Assembly (NCBI RefSeq): GCF_028389875.1
Contig: NC_084682.1
Span: 1,560,001 to 1,624,000, forward strand
Length of the DNA stretch: 64,000 bases
DNA from: Rhea pennata
Taxonomy: Eukaryota; Chordata; Aves; Rheiformes; Rheidae
Direction: 5' to 3'
Part shown: positions 22,966-35,900 of the stretch, piece after piece
How positions within the stretch are numbered: the first letter of the stretch is position 1
Layout of the letters: each line of letters begins with the position of its first letter
Made by a program: the position numbers and the translations under genes
Notes under the pieces: generated by a model
What the model was told of the DNA's origin: nothing
Database searches by the model: none
What the model saw: the letters and a program-made list of their open reading frames with translations, nothing else

Positions 22966-25900
22966 AGAAGCGATCAGATGCGAGACTGCAATAAATGCAG
23001 AATGTAACTTCCTATGCAGAACTACATAGATATCTCGTTCATGGTAGACTGCAGATGTTTCTGTTTTTCTTAAATCATGTCTGTTGGCAATCTGATTTGA
23101 GAGCGAGCAAGAAAGTTGTCTAATCTTTGTTCTTGCTGTTCATTTATTTACTTGCCTCAGTTGTTAGGACTTGGCAGTACGCAGCAGGGAAGCAAGGCTG
23201 GAGTCTGCACTAGCTCAAACGAAGTTGAGGGATAGTGTGGATAGAATAGTAGAGGGATATGGCTGGGAAGGTGAGAGGAGGTGAAAAATCTGGAATGAAT
23301 ATTAAAATATCTGAGATTTGGATGCTCAGTTTCAGCTTGAAGGAGGCATGTTTTTTAAATCCCCCCAGCTAACATGTAATCAACTCTCCTCAGGGCCCTA
23401 GTTTTCATGAGGAGTTGTACTTGGGAACTGTGGTCTGAGCGCTTGCTTTGATAACGCAAGTTTTTTCCGGTTGAGACAGACTAAGCATAGTCGACAGACT
23501 GACTTGATTGTCTTCTCCTGTATAAGAAATATTATGCTTCTAAAAAGGAAATAGATAATACTCTGTTCCAGTGGGTGGTTCCCATTTCCATGACTCTGCT
23601 ATCTGCTAAAAACAATCTTTATTTTTGTCATTCATTGGCAAAGGTCTTGAGGCCTGTTTGGAGAAAGGTCTATAGTGTTTAAGCATTGTCAGGCACATTG
23701 TGTTTTGCATTAAATCCTGCTCAGTGAAAATGTAAACTGTAAATGCTTTGCAGCGAGGTTGTTCTGAGGACCTGGATAACTATTTAGCTTCATGTTCCAG
23801 TGCTGATCTTTTTTACGGAAAGGCTGTCAACTCTGCCTCTTATAACTCAAATGAGTTTATGAGAGGGTGAGCATGACTGGGACATGAGTCTCAGCAGTGT
23901 CCAGGCAGGAATATGCCCACACTTTTTAAACAAAAGAAGCAGCTTCCAACTCTCAAAAGTCAGAGAGGTCACAGCTCTCGTCCTAGTAAACTTAGATGTA
24001 GAGTGGACTTTGGAGCTGGGCTTCTAAATAGTGGTATCTCTATCCAGACTGCTTTTGCTAGACAAAGATCACTGTATTATAGGATGTTATAGCACAGTTC
24101 CCATCTCTTCTAAAGACTAAGTCTCATCCCTAGGAGATGGTTGGTTTCACTCAATGTGAAGTAGAAATGCTACTGAAAAGGCCGGGGCCAGTTACTTTGC
24201 AGCTGAAAGAAAAAGTGAAACTTGGTCACAATTCAAATAAAAAGAGGCAAATGTGTCCTTTTGTTCCTATTCAGTACCATTTCCGAACTGCTATGTGGTG
24301 TAAGGGGAGCTGGAAGTCAAGGTAGGAAGCATGAAACCCATTCCTTGGCCACATTGTGGGCTGCCCTCACAGGTTCACTGGCCAGCAAAAAGCATCGATG
24401 CAGTCAGAAGTGGGTCCTGTCTGGCTGATGGTCTCTGGTATCTCTCTTGGCAGTATCTTCAGCTGAATTGCAGAGAGCTTTTCAGCTCCATCAGGGGAGG
24501 AAGGAATTGGATTAGGATTGTTATCTAACGCGGGGGTGCAAGGTTAGAAGTCAGCCCCACTGAGACTGCAAAAGGCTCCATTTGCCTCTAGCAGCCTCGA
24601 TAGCGGAGAAGCCTCAGGGTGACCATGAGGAGTATGCATTCTTGCAGGTCCAGTGCTGTAAGTCAGCTGGAATATAAAAGCTCCTCATGTCAGTTCACAT
24701 TTGCTGCACTGCTTAAATGTGACTGGCAGCACTGGACAGGGAGCAGGTCTATCTAGGCACAGAGGGAAGCAAACACTACAGGCCAAGTATTGGCCCAGGC
24801 TCCAAGGTACCCAAGGCTGTGCAGGTAGCTGTAGGGGCCTAGTGTCTCTGCAAGTCCCCTGTAGCAGTATTTGCTCAGTAGCCTGTCTTCAGGGAGCAGC
24901 AGAGATCTAGGGGAGCAAATGCCCTGGCCAGTCTAAGAGCAGGAAATGCTTTAGCCATTTGCATAGTCTAGGAACTTGTTAATGTGTTAGAATTGATTCA
25001 TAATGGTATCTGCTTCAATGCAAGCAGCATCCTGAGGCAAAGCACTTTGCCATATTGCTTACTGATCTATTTATAGATATGAAAGCATGCTCCTAAGCTG
25101 CTTCAGTGCCTAAAAACCCACAGAACCTTCTTTAAGAAAAGACTGAAACTGCAATTAAGTGATACTCTGTTCAGCATGTTAAAAAATGTGCCTGTGCCCT
25201 GGATTCTGATCATAGCATAAGCACGACTCTCCAGGGGGTGAGCAGTGCTGGTGAATGATGTGGCACGTTGATGTGGCCAGGAGGGCTCTGTCCTCTGCTC
25301 AAAAAAATGCAGCCCAAGTATTTTACGGTGTGCCCTGCTGTTGTGCCCTAAGTTTGACTAGAAGGAACCGTTCCTGAAGCATTCAGGGCAGGTCTGACTG
25401 TTGCCTTCTTTCGGTAGTATCCCCTGTGCAGATGGGTGGATGCACACCCTTCTGGAAAGTTGCTGTGACTTCTGGGAGTGTAACAGGCTGTGGCCACCAA
25501 TTCATAATGCTGTGTTCCCAAACAACTGCTGAATGGTGACAACTCTTTGTTGCTGTGACTTTAGTCAGCCATTCAAAGGCAAGAGAGTCTCCATTTATCA
25601 GTAGGTGGCTCAAAACAACATGCAACCTCCGTATCTTGAGTGATGTCTCTTGCTGGCGCAGTCCTGAATAAATTATCTCTTCCTGCCTGTCCTATTTAAT
25701 GATGGTATCAAGGCTGTAATTTAGATCAGTGTAAGCAAGCTTCAAGGTCATCTTGCTGCTCACTGTAGTGCACTGGATCAGGAATGGTGTGCTCTTGCAA
25801 GCCGTGGGCAGCTCAAACCCAAGGAGTTTCCTTGGCATTAGAGGCACAAGGAGGTGCTTTGCTTGTTCTCCCTCTAATGTATTGTGAAATTGAAGGAACT

Positions 25901-28233
25901 AAAATAGCATTTCACTAAGCAAAAAATATGTCTCTGATTTCTTCCCTCCGAAAGATTGAACCTTGATTCCCCCTCAGTGGGAATAACAGAGTGATTTCTG
26001 TTGAAAGGGCTCACAAAATGAGCTGTGGGGATTCTTTTAACAAGGTTAAAAAGACTTGCTTCCTAGTGACAAGAGAAGGCTTTGACTTTTTCACTAGCAC
26101 CTTTTACTGAAGCACCCACATGCTGACTTACCAGTCAGCAGTGAAAGGCCTGGAGACCTCTTACTTTGATGGAAGTGATGCCTTTTTGAAACATAAATAC
26201 ACTTGCTGCAGCACAAAATCTGGCATGCAGGAGACTTAACTTATGTACATTTATTCTTAAGGTCTTCAGTGCATCTTAAAGGGAATTTACCGTGAGGGTG
26301 AGAGTTTGAAAAGGAGGAGTATATCTGGAGGTGTCTAGCTAGAATCAATCTTGAGTAGCAAGCTTGGCTTAGCTGTGGAGAGGGGGTTGCTTGATCCAGG
26401 ATATGGGAAAGATGATGAGGAGTGATCAAACTTTGAAGGAGGAATACAAACTTCCATAGTAAAGTAGACAAGTGGTCTGCAAAGCAAATAATGTTTGGCA
26501 CTGCCTGTATCAGATGTGTAAAGATACAGAGAAATCCAAGTAACTTGAAGTTAAAGTGTCCTGCCTCTACAGAGATGTTTTTTCCTGAAGTGAGTTCATG
26601 TCTTTTCTGGAGTTCTTGGTTTCATGCTTTTGGTTCATGTATTTGCTGTGTCTCTGTTAGCCCTAGAAAAGCACAACTCTCTCATTTTCTTCTTGGCTCA
26701 GTGACCAAATGATTGCTGCTCTTGAGGTCCTGCCTCTGAAACCTGTTGTTTAGGCATCTTTGAGCCATTTGAGCCAGGCATTTTATGTGCTTCACAAGGC
26801 CCTGAAATCATCTTTCAGTGGGTTTGCTTGTATCCAATAGCTGCATCTGTGAGCACAGGATGTTCCTCCAGTCCTTGACACACTGCTTTGTAGCCCAAAT
26901 TTCTTGGAAGTTGTCTTCAAGTGCAAGACGACTTTTTTATTTTTTATTTTATTTTATTTTTATTTTTAAATCGTCTGTATATCCACATAAAAGCTTGCGA
27001 ATCTTGTTCCTCTGTCTCAACCACTTAACCATCGAGGTCAGGTTTTATACATGTCCCAGGCATCTGTGCTTAGGAGCCAATCTGGAAAACCTTCTGTTGG
27101 TGGTATTCACTGGCATCTTTTCTTAACAGGGAAGTATAATTATCTCTTGCCCATGTAGGCCTCTGTGGTGGGATATGGTGGTCATATCCAGCTGGTCTTA
27201 TGGTGCCTGTTGTCTTGGGAGTTAGTTTCTCCAAGAAAAGTAACTGCCTTTGTTAGTGCTGTCATTTGATCTACAACTTCAGTCCTCTCATTATGTGGCT
27301 ATATTCTTTAAGCAGAAACCAAACCACAGGTATATGGGAAAGCTGACACTGATCTTACTGCCAATCTGCTTAGCTTGCAGATCCATTGATTACTGTATGG
27401 GCTGGAAGGATGTGTGAGCTCTGATAATACAACTAAGCAAATGCTGGGCTCATTGTCTCTCAGTTTTTAATATACACCTATCCTGTGGTGTCAAGGGCTA
27501 GATAGGGAAAAGTCATGTATCCTGAGAGCTATATTAACCTTTCCATGGAGAGCAAAATCTCCTACAGGGGAATTTCTGAGAGATACCTGTTTCACAAGGC
27601 TACAGTCCCTCTTTGTTTATGGATTCCTTCACTGTGTATATAAAGGTGAATAGAGTAGCTATATGTTGCTGCTTTGCTGCTAATGAACTGCAGGTTTTCA
27701 GTTTTGTTCTAGCACACCGGCCTTTTGTAATACAGTGGATGAGAATGTTTGCAAAGTATTTTTCCTTTGGAGAGATGATACATTTTAGACATTCAGTGTT
27801 TGTTGTCTGTAAAATGCTGCTTCAGGAATGGGATGCTCCTTTTTGAGCTAAGAACTAGAGACCTGCTCTTCATCAGATTTGAGTCCCTGAACGTTTACAG
27901 TGCGGCTGTACTGTGGACCCAGTCTGATTCTGGAGAAACTTGCAGTCTGGATGCCATCTATGTGTAGTACCAACCTATAAAGGTGGGAAAGGAGAAGGAA
28001 GGTGAAACTATTTGCCCAGATACATGTAACAGTGAGCTGTGCCTGGGTATCCCAGTTCTAGGTAAGGGGCCTGTTCTATGGACTGTTGACAAAGTAGAGA
28101 TGCAAATTTAAACAGTGGCTGGAAAATATGTCTGTCCACACTAATAGGAGTGGCTTGAGACATCTGTGAAGTTTTAGCCTTTCTGTTAACTTCACTGTTT
28201 TAATGTTTTTCTCTTTCCATTTCCCCCTTCTAG

Positions 28234-29926
28234 GTGTAATTGCTGAGGCTCTGTAAAATGGCTTTACGTTTTCGCACTTTCTTCCCATATGCCTTACCTG
28301 GAGTGCTGGCACTTCTTGGCTGGTGGTGGTTCTTCTCCCGCAAAAAGGAGCATGGAAACAATCATGACAGGCGAGCAATAGCCATCATGGAAGAGCAGCA
28401 GATAGAACTGCCTATAAATGGTTCGTCACCGCGAAGAGAAGCACGTGCTCCTCAAGGACCGCCTCTCTCCTCGAAAGAGGAATGCCCAGAGCGTGAAACC
28501 TCGACCTCCATGCTGTCAGCAGGGTTGACGACGCCCTCTCTTTTGCATCAGACTCCTGAGAGGTTAGATTTCTCACAGGACCTTCCAGCCTCAGCAATAA
28601 TGACCATCCAGCCCAGCACCCTTGAGGACGACAGTGAAAAACTGGAAAGAATAAGCTCTCAAGATGAAAGCAGTTTCCCTGTTTGTGTGTCTCTCCCTCT
28701 GGTCTCGAAGAGTGCCGAGTGTCACAGCAGTGCTGTGATTAGCCCTATACAGAATTCGAGCTCTAGTGCAGCTGAGGGTCAGTGGCCATCAGCATCGGTG
28801 ACGCTGACACGAGAGTCTTCGGGAATCGTGGAGGAGGTCAGCAATGCAGAGCAGTCAAATGATTCTTCGTTTAAGCCCCGTAAAGAAAGCCAGATGCCAG
28901 AAACTGTGCTATCAGATACTGGGTCTGTGACAGCCCTGCAACTGGGATTGGAGAAGGAAGCCAGTTCCCCCCTAGCCTTTCCCAATAATGAAGAAGCTGT
29001 AGCAGGTCACAAGGATTCTGTAGTTGGGATGTTATCAGATAGTTGTATGAAGTCTGCCTGCTTGGAGCAGTCCAGAGAAGAAGAAATGTCTGAGTCAATT
29101 GACAGTACTATACCTGTGTGTCAGGAGGAGGACACACAGCCGAAAGAAGATGAATTGGAAAGAGAGAGAATTGGAGGAGTGAGTTTAGACAAGGAAGAAG
29201 TTGAGAAAATCGAGCAAGTAGCAATACAGATCATTTCCAAGGTCATTTTGGCAGCAACCGAGGAAGTGCTATCTGGTTCTGCAAGTGACGTGTCTAGTCG
29301 GATCTGCCAAGCTGCAGCCAGCCGAGCTGAGAGACCTCTGGAGAGGGCAAGCATTGCTGCTTCTGATCAGATGCTTGCAGCGGAACCTAGGCGAGGGGAT
29401 GAGCACATTGCTACTAAGAATGATGCAGTGGTACCTACCTCCGCGCAAGCAGAGGAACGTGATCAATGTGTGACATATTCCAGCTGTTTAACACACGGCC
29501 GTTTATCCAGCCCGATTCAGAGAGACTCAAAAGACTGTCAGGTAAAGAACTGTGCACACAGCGAGTCCCCAGGAGTTGGTCGGACTCCTATTGCAAACCA
29601 TGGAGGGTCCCTGGGAGAGTCGCATGTGGTTATGGAGGACTCTGGGTGCAGCACATGTGCATCCGAAGATGGGACAAGCACTGGGGACTCGTTGCAAAAC
29701 ACAATGCTGTCTGTCACATCAGGCCAGCATTCGGACTCACTGAGCACATCTGCAACCCAAGACACATCTGCTGAGCAGAGCTCAGTACCAAGTGAAAAAC
29801 TTCCTACCCCGAAGCTACCTGAAGACAGTAAAGTGCCATACAGTAATGGGATGTTGAAAGAAGACAGTCCAGACTTGCGTCATGAGAGTAACTGGACAAC
29901 AGAGACAGATGGAGATCATTCAGGAG
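28234..29926 (+). CDS. AKAP1: AKAP1 exon 2 (first coding exon; coding from 28258)
   Basis: The acceptor AG ends at 28233; 24 bases of 5' UTR containing an in-frame TAA precede the ATG at 28258. This large exon encodes residues 1-556: the mitochondrial anchor, the disordered middle and the PKA-binding helix. It ends at GAG before GTAAGG at 29927, leaving one base of a glycine codon. Without splicing the frame stops at 29959-29961 after eleven further residues. An upstream in-frame TTG at 28240 is not a credible start. Confidence 0.93.
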
Positions 29927-32900
29927 GTAAGGGATGTGAAAGGCCACCTGCAGAAACATGATGAGCAAGAGTTTTATATGCTTTAACACCTCTGATTCCC
30001 AATGCAATAATTGGATACATCCTTTTTATGTTAAAGTTTCCCCAGTATGAATGCTTGCCCTTTGTGTTCAGGTGGATGTAACTAACACAAGCATTTACTA
30101 TCAGATTTCACATTTCTATAGGATCCAGTGGTAACTGGATGATTTTCAGGATATGTCAAAAAGGGGTGAGCAGCCTGGCCCCTTTCAGCACAACACTTGT
30201 TGTCTGAGGTTAACTATGTACTTGAGTAGTGTAGTGAAATGGAGCATGTCAGGATGAAGGTCAGGCTGTTGAACACCTTGCTGGTTTAAGACTTGCTAAT
30301 GCAAATGACTTCTGCTTCAGTTCAGGCAGCCCCTGGTAGGTGCTGGGTTCTTAACATCTCTTTATGGGCTGCTGCTGCTGAAGAGAGGCTGTAGGGCAGG
30401 TTTCTGAGATGCTGCTCATGAATCAGGGAAGTGCTCTGATGAGTTGTGATCAGATTGGTTGGTTGCAGACCAATAACCCTGACGGCTTTTTGCTTGGAAG
30501 GGTAGGTGCATGCCAAGAAATCTCAACAGGGAACAATGTTCATGGAGTTCCTCCATCTGTCTTGTTGCATTGCTTTTGCTTTCTAGATCCTGCATGGTGT
30601 GTGCCTGGCAGAATACAAAGCTGTCTGAATGAATGTTGACCTGTGTGACCTTGGGGATGGATGTTAACATCCTTTGTAGGACCCTGTGGTGCCAACAGCT
30701 CTTAATGACAGGATGTCTCTTGTAATTGCTACAAAGTAGTGAGAATCTTGCTTCCTGTAAGACATGAGGATTGGGATTGTCAACTATTTAAGATTAACTG
30801 CATGAAACATTCTCACTAGTGACAGTAAATAAAGGAAGAGGAAATGATTTTGCCTTGTTGTGAATGCTAGTGTGATGGGGAGATGTAAGAATGTATTGTG
30901 GAGCCTGTCTGACGAGCAGGGCTGAAAGCACTCTGCGAAGACAGCTGAAGGGTAGGGAGAGGAGAGATAGCAGGGAAGGTTGTGAATGTTACCGTGTTGG
31001 GTAAGATGTCCCACAGCTGTCCTTTACACCCTGGCTGTGCGATTTAAATCTTTCTCCTTACTTAGAAAGTCTAGGGCAGACAGCTCCACTGTCAGCCTTT
31101 GACTTTCTGAGTCTCTGTGCTGTGTGATTGGTTAAGATGTGGCAAATGTAAAGCAGCTGTTGTGATCACTTGTTTCTTTAGTCTTGTGCTGGATGGTCTG
31201 AATACTTATAAGCAAGTGAGGGTCTTTGTGCTCCTGCTTGTTGATCTGGAGGAAGGATCAACTTTGTGATGCACTGACTGTATCTCAGGTCTAGGAATGC
31301 AACTGTTTTAAGTTCTTCCCCTTCCCAAGTAGAAATGTTCCTGATATTGACTGTTGGTTTAAGAATAAAGCGTAGCTCAGCTCTGGCACCTTGCTTCTTG
31401 AGGTCTGTGATAAATTTGGGCAAGAGGTAATCCCCAATCTCTTCTAGTAGTGGGCACACCTGACAGGGTTCTCTGCGTTGCTGTGCAGTCCCTATTCAGA
31501 CAGTAATATGATGTCAGTGCAGTAACCAAGTGAAGCGGTTGCATGTCCTTCCCTCCTGAGCTCCCTAGGAAGAGCCCTGTTCAAACTGAGGAGGGAAAAT
31601 GCAAAATATCTGTGCTACAGCAGCAAGCAGCTTAGTGATGATTTTGGCATAACCTGATGCTAGCGTTCCTTTCCATGGTAACTTTGACTTCTAGTGTCCT
31701 GTCTCTGCTGCTGTGTAGGTGTCATCATGTTTGAGGGTCTCCTGTTGGATTTGGGCTTCTTCCTGTTGTTCAAGCTTTTCTTCACGAACAAAAGGAAACT
31801 TTAAGGAGGCTGTGTGACAAGACTTGACTCTGTCTGAAGTACAAAACTAGATACTGGACATGTGATACAGAAATATCCTGTGTGAATGCATAGGCAAAGC
31901 TCAACCTAGCCTTTCTATGAAGTGAGGTATTTTCTTGGCTTTGTGTCTAGTAGCTGGATTGACTTTACAAATTGTTTGAATGCTGTGATATGCATGTGTT
32001 TTGTAGGTTCGGATGTAAATAGTATGGATTCTGTGGACAGCGGCTGTGCCCTGGGAAAGACAGAGACTCGTCAGGACCCTAAGCCGGGAGGAGAATCCAG
32101 CAAGTCTGAGCTCACTATCTGGGAAATAGAGGTTCCAAAGGTAACCAGCCGCCTGCCCGGTCACGCTTTCTGCCCTGCCCTACATAGCAATCCTCTGGTT
32201 ATTGCAGTCTGGTGCTGGCTAAGTGCCATCCCAAGCAGATCAACAAAGATTTAAGCATTTATCTCCCATTAGAACTCAGTAGGAATGAAGAGCCTGTACG
32301 CACCTGTAAACAAGAGGTGTGTAAGGGCTATTATGCTCAGGGTCACAAAGGGAAATAATGAGTTTAACACCCATTATCTTCTACCCCACTGTCTTAGTCT
32401 GATGCTCTGAAAGCATTCAGAAGGCTCTGAGGGTACACAGTTACTAGAAGCAGGTGATTTTTATTCTTCTTTCCTCCTACATAGGAGAGTTATGTTTCAA
32501 CTGCCTGTCCAAACCCCTACTCACAGACTGAATGCTGATCTGAGCTTTTCTGTGGAGCTACATCTGTCTTTGTAGTATGCTTTCTTTTGGACTGAGAGAG
32601 AACCTATTTTTAGGACTCTCTATATTCATCCATTCTTCCTTACTTTGTATATGCAAAATCACACATGACTGCCATACACAACATTGCTCTTGGAGTTCTG
32701 CTCCTGAGCTGATCTGAATGCTGACGGCTGCTGACATAAGGTACCAGCTCCCAGTAGGATAAGCATGCTGCCTGGAGCACTTGGATGCTCTGTACCTGGT
32801 GAAGACATGTAGCAAACACTTTGGGACAGTAAAACACAGGCCTAAAGAAGCAGGCCTGCAGTAGAGGGAGGAGTATGTTTCACTGGTTAGTGATGACAGG

Positions 32901-35900
32901 CTATCACTGTTTCCTGAAAGAAGCTAACTTTGAATCAGGTAGGATTATCCGTACTGACTTGGGCCCAGCACTTCTGCTCTGGTGTTCGGTCTCTGAAAGT
33001 AGTGGTGGCAGGTGCCAGTGAAAGAGTATAAAAGCCAGCAGAGATGTCTTTACCAGCCTGCATAGAGCAGTCTAGGGGCTGTCTAATTTAACAGGCATGA
33101 TATTTTCCTCTCCTGTGAATTTGTCTAGTTCTGTTCTAATCTAGTTAGCTTGCATTTGATGTGAGGACACTTTCTTTCATTTAAAATATAAAATACACAT
33201 GTAGTACAGTTTTAAAAAAAGAAGGGGGAAGGGAGGGGAAGCAAATTCAAAGAGGATGCATCTTCACTGACTGTAGGAGGACAGTAACTTTCACCAGGCC
33301 TGATTTTGTCTCATAGTATTTTTGCTGTATTTTGCAAGATCAAAAGATGAATATATCGAAGTGGTGCTTCCTGACTGTATCTACCTTGATTTGTCATAGA
33401 CCAGTTGAACTACGCACTGGTCCAGTGTTGCCATATGTGTATTCTGCCTGGCCCTCTGCACAACAAGAAAAGGGAGTGTGGGAACAGTGGTGTTAGATCT
33501 GTATTTCTATTCCTAACTGTTGCTCTCTTCTGTCTTTCATAAAGCACTTAGTTGGCCGCTTGATTGGCAAGCAAGGAAGGTACGTGAGCTTCTTGAAGCA
33601 AGCATCTGGTGCCAAAATATATATCTCAACACTACCTTATACCCAGGACTTCCAGATTTGCCACATAGAAGGTAAGTGAGATGTCTCTGTATTCCCAGTC
33701 TGATATCTCGCTTGGGGATCCTTAATTAGATGGGCAAAGAATTCAAACCGGTTTAGTGGCTCAGAGTCCAGTGCTTTAAAAAACCTTTCTGCTCAAGGAC
33801 AGTGCTGTTACAGTAGCAGTAGAGGACAAATCACCTATGTCCTGGCATGTGAACCCTCTATACTGGAGGTTAGAGAGAGTGAATTTTTAACTTCCGCAGT
33901 TGCTTTAGTTTAACCAGTGCTTTGCAGAATCACTTCAGGGGCTATGGTATGTATATCAAATAGAATCTGGTTGTGCGTCTTCCGCTAATGTGAACAGGGC
34001 AGGTTGTTAGACTAAATGTGGCTGAAAAATATCAGTACTGTCAGTCAGATCGATTCATAGCAGATGCTACAGCTGTTGAAACTGGGGGCTGTCAGCCTGA
34101 ATTGCACATGTGGTTCCCATCATCAGATTACATGTTTGGTCTATTAAAACTTTTGAGTTGTTGATGTAGCCCAGAATGTTTCTGGGAGCTATCTTGTTCT
34201 CTGCGTAGTGGGGGTGTATAGTATCCCTGACATGTCTGTGCAGTGCTTTCTGTGATGGATTTTTGTCTTCCAGGATCCCAGCATCATGTAGACAAAGCAT
34301 TGAGTCTGATTGGTAAGAAGTTCAAAGAGCTCAGTCTCACCAATATCTATGCTCCACCTCCCCCATCACTGACGCTTCATTCCCTCCCTATGACTTCCTG
34401 GGTGAGTCCCAGCTTGCTTGCTATGCTGATGTCGGGGTGGAAGGCTGTTGTTGGTCAGTGTCATCGTGTGTGTGTGTGTATACACGTGTGTGTGTATATG
34501 TATACATACACATATACATGTCCATGTGGCCCTTTTCCAGTAAGAGTAGATTCCCTCAAAAACAGTCTTTTGGTTTGTGTGGCTATCTGTTGCCAGGCTT
34601 ATGTGCAACTCTTGCAGATCAGACTTTATCCACCTGCCTTTCCACTACCATTTCCTTTCTGCCTGAGCTGGGAATTGCAGCAGGATGCTCCACCAGGTCT
34701 GCGTTAATTTCTTGTGGTTGCACATCTGGCCTAGAAGGTTTTTGCCTGTAGGCATATGAATTTGCCTGAGGAAAAAAGGCTTCAGTTTGCAGCTGAGTAG
34801 ATTGTCTGCTGCTCTGCTTAAGGGCCACTTGACGTGTGATCCAAATGTTGCTGTGATCAGTTTTCGTTACTATTATTGTCTCGCAATCCTGGAACTAGTC
34901 TTTTCAATGTTTTATTACTTTAAGGCATTTAATTTCACTTAGAGGAGGTTTCTGTGTCAGTGTTTCCCAAAAGAGTTTTTATACTACTTTTGCTTTCCAG
35001 GTATTTAGAAACACTCCTTTACTTGCATTGTGCATCTAGAATCTGTTAAAGTAACTGCATATAGCTGTCTCCATAGGTGTTAAATCAGGCTTTGTTCTGG
35101 AAAACTGGGTTTAGGCTGTTAAACTAAAAGCCTTTTAGAGCCTTTTTTAAGAACTATTCTGAGCACAATAATGCCTTAAGTTTCGTGAAGTTACCCAACA
35201 CAGTGGCTCCCTGCTGACCAGGGAGAATTATTTTCAAAGTAAGAGACCTCTGTGACAAAATCTTAATTTGAACAGTCCTTGTAAAGACTCCCTTGATGTA
35301 AGAAACACTGAGGGCAGGGAATCCCAACAAGTTGCGCTGTGGTGATAGTACAGCATTACTTGATCTGCATTATTGCTTGCTGATCTTCTAAGTGAATAAG
35401 TTTGCTCTGTGCTGATAGTCTATTTGTGTATGAGATGAGCCCTTCTCCAAATCTGATTTCCATTAGAAGAGTGTAGAGTAACACTGAGTAACTTGCTGAT
35501 CCTGACTCAAAGCAGCCTTTTGGAAGTTACCTACAAAATCCCAGAGTGCCAGGGTTTTCCCACCTATGGCTGTAAACCTTGGGAGTTGCTGGTGGAACTG
35601 AGGAAGATATATGCATCTAGTGCGAGTGAAGCTTGTGTTGCAATAAACACTAATGAGAATCTCTCTCATCCCTGTGACAGCTGATGCTCCCAGATGGAGT
35701 CACTGTAGAAGTGATCGTGGTTAACCAAGTCAATGCAGGGCACATGTTTGTACAGCAGCATACGCACCCCACTTTCCATGTCCTGTGTAGCCTGGACCAG
35801 CAGATGTACGTCTGCTATTCTCAACCTGGAATTCCAACCCTGCCAACACCTGTAGAAGGCAAGTAATTTAGCTGCTCACAAACTGCTCAGTTGAAGGACT

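Larger units (their letters stand above)
14209..28233 (+). other. AKAP1: AKAP1 intron 1
   Basis: A 14-kb intron runs from the exon 1 donor to the acceptor CTTCTAG ending at 28233. No other gene is recognised on either strand. It contains MIR-like fossils (about 15252-15300, 18820-18870, 20741-20785), homopolymer tracts (26 T at 18459, 14 G at 18494, 13 A near 22800, 25 T at 22941) and a T/A-rich TTTTA repeat near 26935-26967. Alternative first exons cannot be excluded. Confidence 0.65.

Noticed and set aside
28240-28257. A TTG upstream of the AKAP1 ATG as an extended start
   Set aside because: TTG is not a normal vertebrate start, and homology to human begins at the ATG at 28258.
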